Source: Cellulomonas sp. Root485
Lineage (GTDB): Bacteria > Actinomycetota > Actinomycetes > Actinomycetales > Cellulomonadaceae
NCBI RefSeq assembly: GCF_001426705.1
Contig: NZ_LMFC01000001.1
Coordinates: 733,789-797,788 of the forward strand
Direction of reading: 5' to 3'
DNA length: 64,000 nt
Shown here: in pieces, positions 1-11,100 of the stretch
How positions within the stretch are numbered: position 1 is the stretch's first letter
How the letters are laid out: each line of letters opens with the position of its first letter
Made by a program: the position numbers and the translations under genes
The notes under the pieces: generated by a model
Databases searched by the model: none
Seen by the model: the letters and a program-made list of their open reading frames with translations, nothing else
What the model was told of the DNA's origin: nothing

Positions 1-683
1 ACGTCGGGCCGGGTACGTCGCAGCAGTGCGTAGCCCGCGAGCACCGCGGGGAGGTTCTTGCGGGGCTCGACCGTCCCGGTCCACAGGACGTAGGGCCTGT
101 CGAGGCCGTGCCGGGTCCGGAAGTCGGCGACGTCCTGCGGGCTCGTGGCGGGCAGCCGGCTCCCGAGCGGGACCACGTGCAGCCGCTCGGCGGGGATGCC
201 GACCTCGATGCATGCGTCACGCGTGTGCGTGGACGGGACCAGGACGGCGTCGGCCCGTCGGCGCACGTGCTCCAGGGCTCGGGTGAAGAAGCCGACGCCC
301 CGCGCGGTGAAGTGGTCCGGCTCGGCCAGGAACGCGAGGTCGTGCACGCTCACGACGAGCGGTCTCGCGGTCGGCGGCACGGCCCACGTCGTGGCGTGCA
401 CGAGGTCGACGGCACCGGCCGTCCACTCGATGCGCGGGAGCCGGACACGCTGCCACGCCTCGTACAGCGCGACCCGGGGCAGCGGTACCCGCCGGAGCCG
501 TCCTGACGGCGCCCAGTCGGGGGGTGCCGGCGCACGGTGCCACGCGGAGACCCCCGTCAGGTCCACCCGCTCCGCGAGCTCCCGCGACATCTCGGCGACA
601 TACGTCCCGGACCCGCCGGGGACCGGTTGCCAGGCCTGCTCGACCGTCATGGCGACGCGCAACGGCGAGGGAGCGGACGGCAT
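1..683 (-). CDS. Glycosyltransferase family 4 (GT1/GT4 superfamily), 3' end cut by window edge
   Basis: Retaining GT-B glycosyltransferase, probably acting at the cytoplasmic face on a cell-envelope polysaccharide. About 227 codons are visible. Translation from the ATG at 683 begins MPSAPSPLRVAMTVEQAWQP and includes a glycine-rich acceptor-side segment (PVPGGSGTYVAEMSREL), then DLVHATTWAVPP, VVSVHDLAF and VLVPSTHTRDA. Near the edge it reads WTGTVEPRKNLPAV, the usual linker into the nucleotide-sugar-binding lobe; the EX7E motif would lie beyond the window. It is divergent from the next gene, which is a paralogue with the same TxEPRKN hinge. Acceptor and donor cannot be read from sequence; the neighbouring GDP-mannose enzymes make mannose or a derived deoxysugar a reasonable guess. 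Confidence 0.88.
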   Translation of the reverse strand, partial: MPSAPSPLRVAMTVEQAWQPVPGGSGTYVAEMSRELAERVDLTGVSAWHRAPAPPDWAPSGRLRRVPLPRVALYEAWQRVRLPRIEWTAGAVDLVHATTWAVPPTARPLVVSVHDLAFLAEPDHFTARGVGFFTRALEHVRRRADAVLVPSTHTRDACIEVGIPAERLHVVPLGSRLPATSPQDVADFRTRHGLDRPYVLWTGTVEPRKNLPAVLAGYALLRRTRPD

Positions 684-755
684 GGTGAGAGACTACGGCG
701 TGCCCATGACCCGGACGTCCGTGCCCGCCACGCCGCCCGGAGGGGGTCCGGTCCG

Positions 756-1910
756 GTGACGCAGCACGTGCTCCTCGACGCCACCGCGGTACCGGCCGAC
801 CGGGGAGGAGTGGGCCGGTACGTGGACGAGCTGGCGCCCGCGCTCGTCCGCGCCGGCGTCGACCTCACGATCGTGTGCCAGGCCCGCGACGTCCCCGTGT
901 ACGAGCCGAGCGGGGCCCGGGTGGTGGCTGCTCCCGGCTGGATCGCCCGGCGACCTGCGCGGATGGTGTGGGAGCAGGTCGGTCTGCCGCTGCTGGCCCG
1001 CCGGGTGCGGGCCGACGTGCTGCACAGCCCGCACTACACGATGCCGGTCGCGTCGCCCGTGCCCACGGTGGTCACCCTGCACGACGCGACGTTCTTCACC
1101 GCTCCGCAGTGGCACCTGCGCAGCAAGGCCGTGTTCTTCCGCGCCGCCACCCGGCTGGCCGTCCGCCGCGCCCGCGCGCTCGTGGTGCCGTCGGCGGCGA
1201 CGCGCGACGAGGTGCTCCGTGAGGCCGGGGGAGACCCGTCCCGGTTCCACGTCGCCTACCACGGGGTCGACGCGGCGGTGTTCCGTCCTGTCGACGCCGC
1301 CGAGAGCCGTCGGGTGGCCGACGGTCTCGGCGTCCAGGGCAGCTACGTCGCATTCCTAGGCACCCTCGAGCCGCGCAAGAACGTGGGTGCGCTGGTGGAC
1401 GGCTGGGTCGCGGCCGTCGCCGACGACCCCACCCCGCCCGCGCTCGTGCTGGCCGGAGCCCGCGGGTGGGACGCGGAGCTCGACGCCGTCCTGGCCCGGG
1501 TTCCCGACGGCCTGCGCGTCGTCGTGCCGGGGTACCTCCCCCTCGAGGACCTGGCCGGTCTGCTGGCCGGGGCGGACGTCGTCGCCTACCCGAGTCTCGG
1601 CGAGGGGTTCGGGCTCCCGGTCCTCGAGGCGATGGCCTGCGGCTCCACGGTCCTGACGACGCGCCGCCTGTCGCTGCCCGAGGTCGGCGGTGACGCCGTC
1701 GAGTACTGCGAGACGGGCGCCGCCGACATCGCGACCGCGCTGCGTGCCCTCCTCGACGACCCCGCCCGGCGCGCCGAGCTGGGATCGGCGGCCGCTCGCC
1801 GCGCGGCCGGGTTCACGTGGGACGCGGCCGCGGCGGTGCACGTCGAGGCCTATGCACAGGCGCGCTCGCGGACCGGTCGCACGTCCCGGACGGTCCGCGG
1901 GCGACGATAA
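756..1910 (+). CDS. Glycosyltransferase family 4 protein
   Basis: 384-aa GT-B glycosyltransferase. The GTG at 756 is chosen because a GGAGGGGG tract (about 739-746) sits at ribosome-binding distance and the protein then opens with VTQHVLLDATAVPADRGGVG, which contains the glycine-rich N-lobe loop. Further on are DVLHSPHYTMP, FLGTLEPRKNVGAL and, near the C-terminus, EGFGLPVLEAMACG, whose EX7E glutamates (first and ninth residues) bind the nucleotide-sugar ribose in this family. No signal peptide or membrane span is visible. It lies 10 bp upstream of gmd and probably shares its transcript, so a GDP-mannose-derived donor is plausible but not shown. Confidence 0.9.
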   Translation: MTQHVLLDATAVPADRGGVGRYVDELAPALVRAGVDLTIVCQARDVPVYEPSGARVVAAPGWIARRPARMVWEQVGLPLLARRVRADVLHSPHYTMPVASPVPTVVTLHDATFFTAPQWHLRSKAVFFRAATRLAVRRARALVVPSAATRDEVLREAGGDPSRFHVAYHGVDAAVFRPVDAAESRRVADGLGVQGSYVAFLGTLEPRKNVGALVDGWVAAVADDPTPPALVLAGARGWDAELDAVLARVPDGLRVVVPGYLPLEDLAGLLAGADVVAYPSLGEGFGLPVLEAMACGSTVLTTRRLSLPEVGGDAVEYCETGAADIATALRALLDDPARRAELGSAAARRAAGFTWDAAAAVHVEAYAQARSRTGRTSRTVRGRR

Positions 1911-1920
1911 GGTGGTCGGC

Positions 1921-2907
<987 letters not shown>

Positions 2908-2911
2908 GCCG

Positions 2912-3883
2912 GTGACGACCGCTTTCCTCACGGGAGTCACCGGGCAGGACGGCACGCTCCTGGCGCGCCGCCTGCTCGCGGAGGGCGTCACGGTGCACGG
3001 TCTCGCGCGCCACGAGGACGACGTCGCCTCCTCGCACGGGCAGCGCCCGGCGGAGGTCGTCGTGCACGTGGCCGACCTGCGGGACACCGACGCGCTCGCG
3101 CGGATTGTCGCCGACGTGGCGCCCGACGAGATCTACAACCTCGCGGGGATCTCGTCGGTCGCCTACTCGTGGGAGCAGCCGGTGCTCACCGGGGAGATCA
3201 CCGGTGTCGGCGCGGTCGGGCTCTACGAGGCGGCGTGGCGTGCGCAGGAGGCCGGCGGTCGGCCCGTGCGGGTCGTCCAGGCGTCGTCGGCGGAGATCTT
3301 CGGGCTGCCCGACCGCTCGCCGCAGGACGAGTCCACGGCGATCCGGCCGGTGTCGCCGTACGGTGCCGCGAAGGCGTACGCCCACCTCATGGCGTCGGTC
3401 TACCGGTCGCGTGGCCTGCACGTCTCGACGTGCGTGCTGTACAACCACGAGTCCCCGCTGCGTCCGACGTCCTTCGTGACCCGCAAGATCACGGCCGCCG
3501 CGGCCAAGATCGCGGTGGACGGCGAGGGGGTCCTCGCGCTGGGGAACCTCGACGCCCGCCGCGACTGGGGCTGGGCGGACGACTACGTGGACGCGATGGT
3601 CCGGGCGGCGCGGCACGACGCGGCGGACGACTTCGTCATCGCCACCGGCCGGACCCACTCGGTGGCCGAGTTCGCGGCGGCGGCGTTCGCCCGCGCGGGG
3701 ATCGACGACTGGGAGCCGCACGTGCGCGTGGACCCGCGCTTCGTCCGGCCGGTCGACGCCTCGGAGATCGTGGGTGACGCCAGCAAGGCGGCGCGCGAGC
3801 TCGGCTGGCGCCCCACCGTGGAGTTCGAGGAGGTCGTCGGCCGCATGGTCGACCACGACCTCGCGCTGCTGCGCACGTCCTGA
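2912..3883 (+). CDS. Second GDP-mannose 4,6-dehydratase-like sugar-nucleotide dehydratase/reductase
   Basis: 323 aa, starting at a GTG 4 bp after gmd. It keeps the gmd framework: GVTGQDG at 8-14, Y150 and K154 in SPYGAAKAY, SSAEIFG, YNHESPLRPTSFVTRKI, and GNLDARRDWGWADDYVDAM. It differs from its neighbour in the loop after the nucleotide site (LARHEDDVASSH replaces LIRGQNNPKR, the segment that in GMD contacts the 2'-phosphate of NADP). Function is uncertain. It could be a second dehydratase or, since GDP-6-deoxy-D-lyxo-hexulose reductase (Rmd) is a GMD relative, the reductase of a GDP-D-rhamnose pathway. It ends in a hairpin shared with the converging rmlA. Confidence 0.85.
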   Translation: MTTAFLTGVTGQDGTLLARRLLAEGVTVHGLARHEDDVASSHGQRPAEVVVHVADLRDTDALARIVADVAPDEIYNLAGISSVAYSWEQPVLTGEITGVGAVGLYEAAWRAQEAGGRPVRVVQASSAEIFGLPDRSPQDESTAIRPVSPYGAAKAYAHLMASVYRSRGLHVSTCVLYNHESPLRPTSFVTRKITAAAAKIAVDGEGVLALGNLDARRDWGWADDYVDAMVRAARHDAADDFVIATGRTHSVAEFAAAAFARAGIDDWEPHVRVDPRFVRPVDASEIVGDASKAARELGWRPTVEFEEVVGRMVDHDLALLRTS

Positions 3884-3889
3884 ACGCGA

Positions 3890-3923
3890 CGATGCCGCGG
3901 ACCCCGAGGGGTCCGCGGCATCG
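3890..3923. terminator. Bidirectional hairpin between the second gmd homologue and rmlA
   Basis: Perfect 16-bp inverted repeat (3890-3905 with 3908-3923), core CGATGCCGCGGACCCC, between two convergent genes. No U-tract follows on either strand, as is common in high-GC actinomycetes, so it is called from stem strength and position alone. Confidence 0.75.
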
Positions 3924-3935
3924 TGCTTCCGGGGA

Positions 3936-4796
<861 letters not shown>

Positions 4797-4902
4797 AGGC
4801 ACACAGTCTGGCCCATGCGCGGTGTGGCCCGACACACACGCGGGCAGGGACGCCACCACGGGTAGAATTCCCGGAGCCCCGCCCCCGACCGACGAGGTGC
4901 TC

Positions 4903-6099
4903 GTGATCCGGATCAGCCACGCCCTGCAGACCTACGCCTGGGGTTCGCGCGACGCCATTCCGGACCTGCTGGGTGTCGCTGCCCCCAGCGGGGTGCTCGC
5001 CGAGGCGTGGATGGGGGCGCACCCGTCGGCTCCGTCCGTCGCCCAGGACGGCACCGACCAGCCGCTGCACGCGTTCATCGCGGCCGACCCCGACAGCATC
5101 CTGGGGGAGGACGTCGTGGCCCGCTTCGGCGGAGAGCTGCCGTACCTGCTCAAGATCATCGCGGCCGAGCGGCCCCTGTCCCTCCAGGTGCACCCGAACC
5201 TCGCCCGCGCCCGGGCCGGCTTCGAGGAGGAGGAGCGTGCCGGCGTCCCGCTCGCCGCGCCGCACCGCAACTACCGCGACACCAACCACAAGCCCGAGCT
5301 CGTCTACGCCCTCACGCGGTTCGAGGCCGTCTGCGGCTTCCGTGCGCCGCGTCGCGCCGCCGAGCTGCTGGCCGGACTGGACGCGCCGCTGGCCAAGGAG
5401 CTGCGCGACGTGCTGCGCGCGCAGCCGACCGCCGACGGCATCCGCGAGGCGTTCACCCAGCTGCTCGAGCCGGCGACCCGACCGTCTCCGCGCGACGTCC
5501 AGGACGTCGTGGACGCCTGCGCCGCCCGCCTGGCGATCGGGTCCCCGTCACCGCGCGCCGACCGTACGGTCGTCGAGCTCGCGGCGGCCTACCCCGGTGA
5601 CCCGGGCATCGTCACGTCCCTGCTGCTGAACCCGATCACGCTCGAGCCCGGGGACGCGATGTTCGTGCCGGCAGGTGGCGTGCACGCGTACCTGCGCGGC
5701 GTCGGCGTCGAGATCATGGCGAGCTCGGACAACGTGCTGCGCGCCGGGCTGACCCCCAAGCACGTCGACGTCCCGGAGCTCCTCCGCAACGTCGACTACG
5801 TGGCTGCGCCGCCGATCCGCATCGCGCCCGAGACCTTCCACGGCGCGACGAAGGTCTTCTACGCGCCCGTCGACGACTTCGAGCTCTCGATCACCGAGAT
5901 CGCCGACGACCGCACACATCCGCTCCCCGGCCGCGGCCCCCGGGTGCTGCTCTGCCTGTCCGGCGAGGTCACCGTCAGCAGCGCGATCGGCAACGGCTCC
6001 CTCACCCTGGCGCAGGGCGCGGCGGCGTTCGTGCCTGCGCGCGACGGCGAGCTGACCGTGTCCGGCAGCGGCACCCTCGTGCAGGCCGACGTCCCCTGA
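4903..6099 (+). CDS. manA: Mannose-6-phosphate isomerase, class I
   Basis: Zinc-dependent cupin that interconverts fructose-6-phosphate and mannose-6-phosphate, feeding GDP-mannose synthesis together with the manB-type mutase at 15.5 kb. 398 aa from the GTG at 4903, preceded by GAGG at 4894-4897. The N-terminus [15 protein letters not shown] is typical. Zinc and active-site segments are visible: [19 protein letters not shown] and [11 protein letters not shown]. An in-frame GTG six bases upstream is a less likely start. It is the first gene on its strand after rmlA. Confidence 0.93.
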   Translation: MIRISHALQTYAWGSRDAIPDLLGVAAPSGVLAEAWMGAHPSAPSVAQDGTDQPLHAFIAADPDSILGEDVVARFGGELPYLLKIIAAERPLSLQVHPNLARARAGFEEEERAGVPLAAPHRNYRDTNHKPELVYALTRFEAVCGFRAPRRAAELLAGLDAPLAKELRDVLRAQPTADGIREAFTQLLEPATRPSPRDVQDVVDACAARLAIGSPSPRADRTVVELAAAYPGDPGIVTSLLLNPITLEPGDAMFVPAGGVHAYLRGVGVEIMASSDNVLRAGLTPKHVDVPELLRNVDYVAAPPIRIAPETFHGATKVFYAPVDDFELSITEIADDRTHPLPGRGPRVLLCLSGEVTVSSAIGNGSLTLAQGAAAFVPARDGELTVSGSGTLVQADVP

Positions 6100-6103
6100 C
6101 GGC

Positions 6104-6727
6104 TCACCCGGGCTTGCGGGCGAGCATCACGAACTCGTTGTAGACGAACGCCTTGCCCGCCCAGCGGGGGAACGGGAACGACCCGGTCCGCACCGGCTCG
6201 AGCCCGAGGTCGCGCGCCAGGTCCCGCAGCTCGTCGAACCCGACGAAGGTGATGTGGGTGTGGTCGCTCGCGTACCCGCGTTCCTGCGGGGTGATGAAGG
6301 CGACCCGTCCGCCCGGCCGGACCAGCGGCACGTACATGCCGAGGATGGTCCGCGCGTCCGTGGGGGTGAGGTGCTCGGCGACGTGCGCGACGAGCATGCC
6401 GTCGAAGCTCTCCGGGCGGGAGAGCTCCTTGTCCGCGAAGAATTCGTCGTCGGTGTAGGCGGGGACGCCGGTGCGCCGCGCGACCTCGATGGCATACGGG
6501 TTGTGGTCCACGCCGACGGAGCCCGGGGCGAGGGTCGCGAGGTTGCGGCCGATGCCGCACCCGACGTCGATGGCACGGCCGAGGTCGAAGCGGCGGATGT
6601 TGGCCTGGTAGGGCGCCTGGACGTGCAGTGCGCGCTTCCACCAGACGTTGCTGATGGCGTAGAGCCGCTCGGCGTAGTCGAGGCCCGCGGTGGGAGGAGC
6701 GTCCCGCTCGCTCCGTTCACTCTCCAT
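6104..6727 (-). CDS. Class I SAM-dependent methyltransferase
   Basis: 207 aa. SAM-binding motif I is AIDVGCGIGRNLATL (residues 52-66), followed by the acidic residue of motif II in VGVDHNPYAIEVARR. A later segment (HVAEHLTPTDARTIL, then GMYVPLVRPGGRVAFITPQ) matches the Methyltransf_11/25 pattern. The C-terminus (GSFPFPRWAGKAFVYNEFVM) is of the kind found in actinobacterial polysaccharide-cluster methyltransferases. The substrate is not identifiable; a sugar or lipid-linked intermediate is a guess from context. It is convergent with manA with 4 bp between the genes and lies downstream of the TIGR03089 gene on the same strand. Confidence 0.85.
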   Translation of the reverse strand: MESERSERDAPPTAGLDYAERLYAISNVWWKRALHVQAPYQANIRRFDLGRAIDVGCGIGRNLATLAPGSVGVDHNPYAIEVARRTGVPAYTDDEFFADKELSRPESFDGMLVAHVAEHLTPTDARTILGMYVPLVRPGGRVAFITPQERGYASDHTHITFVGFDELRDLARDLGLEPVRTGSFPFPRWAGKAFVYNEFVMLARKPG

Positions 6728-6735
6728 GTCGCACC

Positions 6736-7491
6736 TTATCCAGCGGTGCGGGTGATCCGCTCGGAGGACGCGAGCCGGTCGCGCCGGTCCGGGTCGGCCG
6801 CGAGCTCGCCCGCGACCACGGTGTCGACGAGGACGACCGAGCCGTCGGCGGCGAGCACGCGGAGGGTCCCGGCGAGCGCCGCGGCGTCGACCGCGCCCGC
6901 GTCGGCGGACCGCAGCTCGCGGACCGCGGGCTCGTCACCCGTCGACGGAGCCGCCCACCCGAACAGCTCCGCGTGCGGCACCGCCAGGTCGTGCGCCTCG
7001 AGCGCGACCGACGACGGGTCCGCTGCCGGTGCCCAGCCGATGACGTCGCCGTACGTCATGACGGAGGACGCCGCGTCCAGGGCGCCGGCGGGCAGGGTCC
7101 CGTCGTAGCGGCGGGCGAGGGCCGGCAGGCTCACGACCACGAGCTGCGCCCGGCCGTCCGCGTGCGCGTCGGGGCGGTCGGTGACCGTGACGTCGGTGCC
7201 GGAGGCGTCGGGGGAGTCCGCCAGGACGACCGTGCCGCCGGCGCGCCAGGTGGCGAGCGCCCAGGTGGCGGTGCGCCAGTGCATCGGCACGTCGAGCAGC
7301 ACCCGCGTCCCGGGCTGGACGTCGAGCTCCTCGACCAGGAGGTTCGTGGTCTTGTTCACCCAGTTCTCCAGCACGGCGCCGGACAGCTCCACGCGTTCGC
7401 CGCCGTGGCCGTACCAGGTGATCCGCGGCCGTCCCGGCTCGCGGGTCAGGAGGCGGAGCAGGTCGGCGATCGTCGTCACGGGCACCGACAC
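6736..7491 (-). CDS. TIGR03089 family protein
   Basis: 251 aa. The N-terminal part (PRITWYGHGGERVELSGAVL, NWVNKTTNLLVEELDVQPG, RVLLDVPMHWRTATWALATWR) resembles the N-lobe of AMP-binding (acyl-CoA synthetase-like) enzymes. The protein is too short for that family and lacks the STGxTGxPKG-type phosphate loop and the C-terminal lid. This matches the uncharacterised actinobacterial family TIGR03089. Function unknown. It sits upstream of the methyltransferase on the same strand and divergent from whiB2; the 122-bp gap to 7614 holds the whiB2 promoter. Confidence 0.8.
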   Translation of the reverse strand: MSVPVTTIADLLRLLTREPGRPRITWYGHGGERVELSGAVLENWVNKTTNLLVEELDVQPGTRVLLDVPMHWRTATWALATWRAGGTVVLADSPDASGTDVTVTDRPDAHADGRAQLVVVSLPALARRYDGTLPAGALDAASSVMTYGDVIGWAPAADPSSVALEAHDLAVPHAELFGWAAPSTGDEPAVRELRSADAGAVDAAALAGTLRVLAADGSVVLVDTVVAGELAADPDRRDRLASSERITRTAG

Positions 7492-7568
7492 ACCCTAGTT
7501 CGACACGCCCGGATCACCCGTCCGGGGCAAGTTCACCCGACAAAACCGGACAGTTACCACGTCTCCGC

Positions 7569-7597
7569 TTGACCAACGCGAACGACACGCGTGTAAT
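7569..7597 (+). promoter_or_regulatory. Probable SigA-type promoter of whiB2
   Basis: TTGACC at 7569-7574 and TGTAAT at 7592-7597 are separated by exactly 17 bp, a good match to a housekeeping promoter in otherwise GC-rich DNA. GACAC pentamers, the core recognised by WhiA in sporulating actinomycetes, occur at 7502-7506 and inside the spacer at 7584-7588. Transcription would start near 7604, leaving a leader of roughly 115 nt if translation begins at 7719. Confidence 0.6.
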
Positions 7598-7718
7598 TCC
7601 TTAGAACGGATTCATGAGCGAGCACCACCCGCGGCACTCGGATCACCCGGGAAGAGCGTCGCACGCCGAGCCTTGGAACGAGCAGTTGAATCAGCAAGAA
7701 AACCGCACGGAGGCACGC

Positions 7719-8048
7719 ATGTGGAATCTGCTCGACAACGACGAGATCTTCCCGTCGGACGCACGGAAGAGTGCACAGACGCACGCTTCCAACGTGCTGC
7801 CGATCTTCGGCGCCCTCGAGGACGAGGGACCGATGGGGTGGCAGGAGCGCGCGCTGTGCGCCCAGACCGACCCTGAGGCGTTCTTCCCCGAGAAGGGCGG
7901 CTCGACGCGCGAGGCCAAGAAGGTGTGCACGGGCTGCGACGTGCGCTCCGAGTGCCTCGACTACGCACTGCAGAACGATGAGCGCTTCGGTATCTGGGGC
8001 GGGCTGTCCGAGCGGGAGCGGCGCAAGCTCAAGCGGCGTGTCGTCTGA
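7719..8048 (+). CDS. whiB2: WhiB-family iron-sulfur regulator, WhiB2/WhmD type
   Basis: Small [4Fe-4S] transcription factor. From the ATG at 7719 it has 109 aa with the four cluster cysteines C47, C70, C73 and C79, the GIWGG turn (91-95) and a basic C-terminus ERRKLKRRVV. ALCAQTDPEAFFPEKGGST and the spacing after the first cysteine place it with WhiB2/WhmD, the founder WhiB group linked to division and septation. The start is set by CGGAGG at 7708-7713. An in-frame ATG at 7614 would add 35 unrelated residues, has no clear ribosome-binding site and lies only about 10 nt after the predicted transcription start. Confidence 0.9.
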   Translation: MWNLLDNDEIFPSDARKSAQTHASNVLPIFGALEDEGPMGWQERALCAQTDPEAFFPEKGGSTREAKKVCTGCDVRSECLDYALQNDERFGIWGGLSERERRKLKRRVV

Positions 8049-8113
8049 CGGTCAGCCCGGGTGGGAGTGTCGCGCGCGGGCCTCGTCCCGCGCGACGGCA
8101 TGATGTTCCGAGC

Positions 8114-11100
8114 ATGACTGACACCCTCCTGCCGGTGGACCTGCCCACCGCGACCTCCTCCACACCGGTGACGACGCCGGTGTCCGCGGTCGTCGTCACC
8201 CGTGGCCGGACCCCGTACCTCGCTGCCACCGTCGCGGCTCTCGCGGCCCAGACCCGCCGACCGGTGCGCGTCCTGCTCGTCGATGTCTCCGACACCGGCG
8301 ACGAGGCGGTCGAGCAGCTCCTGCACAGCGCGTTCACCGCCGCGGGCGGCTCCTCGATGCCGGCGCTGCGCGTGGTGCGCACGCCCGGCGCGCGGACCTT
8401 CGGGCACGCGGTCCGACGCGCGCTGGAGGCCGACGACGGCCTGGCGACCACCTGGCTCTGGCTGCTGCACGACGACAGCGCGCCCGCGCCGACCGCGCTC
8501 GCGGAGCTGGTGCGCGCCGTCAGCCACGCCCCGTCGGTGGGCGTGGCCGGCGTCAAGCAGCGCACGTGGACCGACCCGGAGCGGCTGCTGGAGGTCGGCC
8601 TGCGCTCCTCCCGGTCCGGCCGGCGGATGACGGACGTCGAACCCGGCGAGCTCGACCAGGGCCAGCACGACGGACGTGAGGACGTGCTCGGCGTCGGGAT
8701 CGCGGGCGCCCTCGTCCGGCGGGACGTCTGGACCGACCTCGGTGGCACCGACCCGCTCCTCGGCCCCTTCGGTGACGGGTTCGACCTGTCCCGGCGCGCG
8801 CGGCTGGCGGGGCACCGCGTGATCGTCGTGCCGTCCGCTGTGGTCCGGCACGCGCAGGCCGGGTACCTCGGGCTGCGCTCGGACGCGATCGAACCCGGCA
8901 GCGGACCCGTCGACCGGGACGGGGACGGCGAGGACGACCGCGCCGACCCCCGCCGGTCGTTCGCCGCCCGCCGTCGGGCGCTGGTGCACAGCCGGCTGGT
9001 CTCCGCGCCGCTGCCGCTGGTGCCCGTCGTCGCCGTCGCGGCGCTGCTCGGCGCCGTGCTGCGCGCGTTCGGCCAGCTCGCTGCCAAGCAGCCCGGCCTG
9101 GCGGTCGACGAGCTCCGGGCCGCGCTCGTCGCACTGGCCCGACCGGACGGCATCGTCCGCTCGCGCGTCCGCTCCACCCGGAGCCGTCGCGTCCCGCGCC
9201 GCGCGCTGCGACCGCTGCAGGCCGGCTGGCGCGACGTGTGGTCGCAGGCCCGGGACCGGCGTCTCGCGCGGGCCGAGGCACGGCGCGTCACCCAGGCGCC
9301 GAGCGAGCTCGAGCTGCGTGAGCTGGCTGCGCTCGCCACCCGCCGGCGCATCGCGCTCGCCGTGGTCGTGACCGTGCTCGTCGCCGCGGCGGGGGTCGGG
9401 CTGGGTCCGCTCGTCGCCGCTGCCTTCGGGGGAGCGGGGCTCGTCGGCGCCGCACTGCTGCCCACCGGCGCGGACCTCGGCGCGCTCTGGTCCGCGGCGA
9501 CGTCGGGCTGGGTCGCCGACGGGCTGGGCGGCCCCGGGCCCGCTGATGCGCTGCTCAGCGCGCTGACCGTCCCGACCGCCCTGGCTGGCGGCTCGTCGTC
9601 CGCCGCCGTGGCGCTGCTGCTGCTCGGGTCGGTCCTGCTGGCCGGCCTCGGCGCCTGGGCGGCCGCCGGTGCCGCGACGCGGTCGGTCGGCGTGCGGGTG
9701 TGGGCAGCCATCGTCTGGGCGGGCGCCCCCGCACTGCTCCTGGGCCTCGGCGACGGGCGGCTCGGCGCGGTCGTCGCCCACGTCACCCTGCCCTGGGTCG
9801 CCCTCGGGCTCGCCCGGGCTGTCGGCGTGCAGCGGGTGGACCAGGTCCTGTCGGGCGTGGCGACCGCGAGGCGCGCCGACGACGACCTCGACCAGGTCGA
9901 CGTCGAGACGCCGGTCCGCGGCACCCCGACCGTGCCGACACCCAGGGTCTCGGGCGACGCTCCCGCGCAGACCACGAGCGACCCGGCCCTGCCGGAGCGG
10001 GTCGGCGCGCCGGACCCCACCGGGTCCATCGCCGCGGCGGCCGGCGCGTCGATCGCGTTCGCCCTGGCGGTCGCGGCTGCGCCCGGCCTGCTCGTGCCCG
10101 GCCTGCTCGCGCTGTGCGTGGTGGCACTGTGCGCCCCGCGCCGCCGCGGTCGGGTGCTGCTCGTGGCCGTGCCGGCGCTCGTGCTGCTCGGGCCCACGCT
10201 CGTCGAGGCGGCCGGACGCGGCCTGGCGGGCTGGCGGCTGCTCGTGGCCGACCCCGGCCTGCCGAGCGCGTCTCCGGCCGCCGACCCGGTGAGCCGGCTG
10301 CTCGGCGTGCCGACGGACGCCTCCTCGCTCGTCCCCGACGCCCTGCCCGTGCCGGTCGCCGCCGTGTGGCCGGTCGCGCTCGGCGCGGTCGTGCTGGTCC
10401 TGGCCGCGCTCGCGCTCCTGCGTGGCGCGCCGGTCGCCCGAGCGGTCCGCGGCGCGTGGCTCGTCGCGGTCCTCGGGGTGGCGACCGCGACGCTCGTCGC
10501 CGCGATCCCCGTCGCGGTCTCGGACGGGGTGGTCGCCTACGGCTGGGCCGGTCCCGCGCTCTCGCTCGCCGGCGTCGGGTTGCTCGCGGCAGCGGTCCTC
10601 GGCGCGGACCACCTGCGCGAGCGCCTCGCGGCCTACACCTTCGGGTGGCGGCAACCGGTCGTCGCGCTCGTGACCGTCGTGGCGGTCGTCGTGCCCGTCG
10701 TCTGGCTCGGCTCGTGGACGTGGCAGGCGCGCAGCGGGGATGCCGTCGCCCTGCGCGCGGTCGAACGTGCGATCGTGCCCGCGGTCGGCCAGCAGGCGCA
10801 GGCCTCCGCGCTGTCCTCGCGGGTGCTCGCCGTCAGCATGGAGCCCGCCGCCGACCCCGCGGACGGGTCGACCGTGACGTGGCAGCTGATGCGCGCCGAC
10901 GGTCCGCAGCTGGTCGACCAGGCGGCGGCGGAGTCGACCCGCACCCTGCAGGGCGACCTGATAGAGCCCGACGTCGCGGCGGACGACGCCGCGACGCGCG
11001 AGGTCGACGAGCTCGTGGCCCGCCTCGCGTCCGCCGCGACCGGTGACGTCGCGGGCGAGCTGGCCGCGCTCGCCGTCGCCGACGTGGTCGTGCCTCCCGT

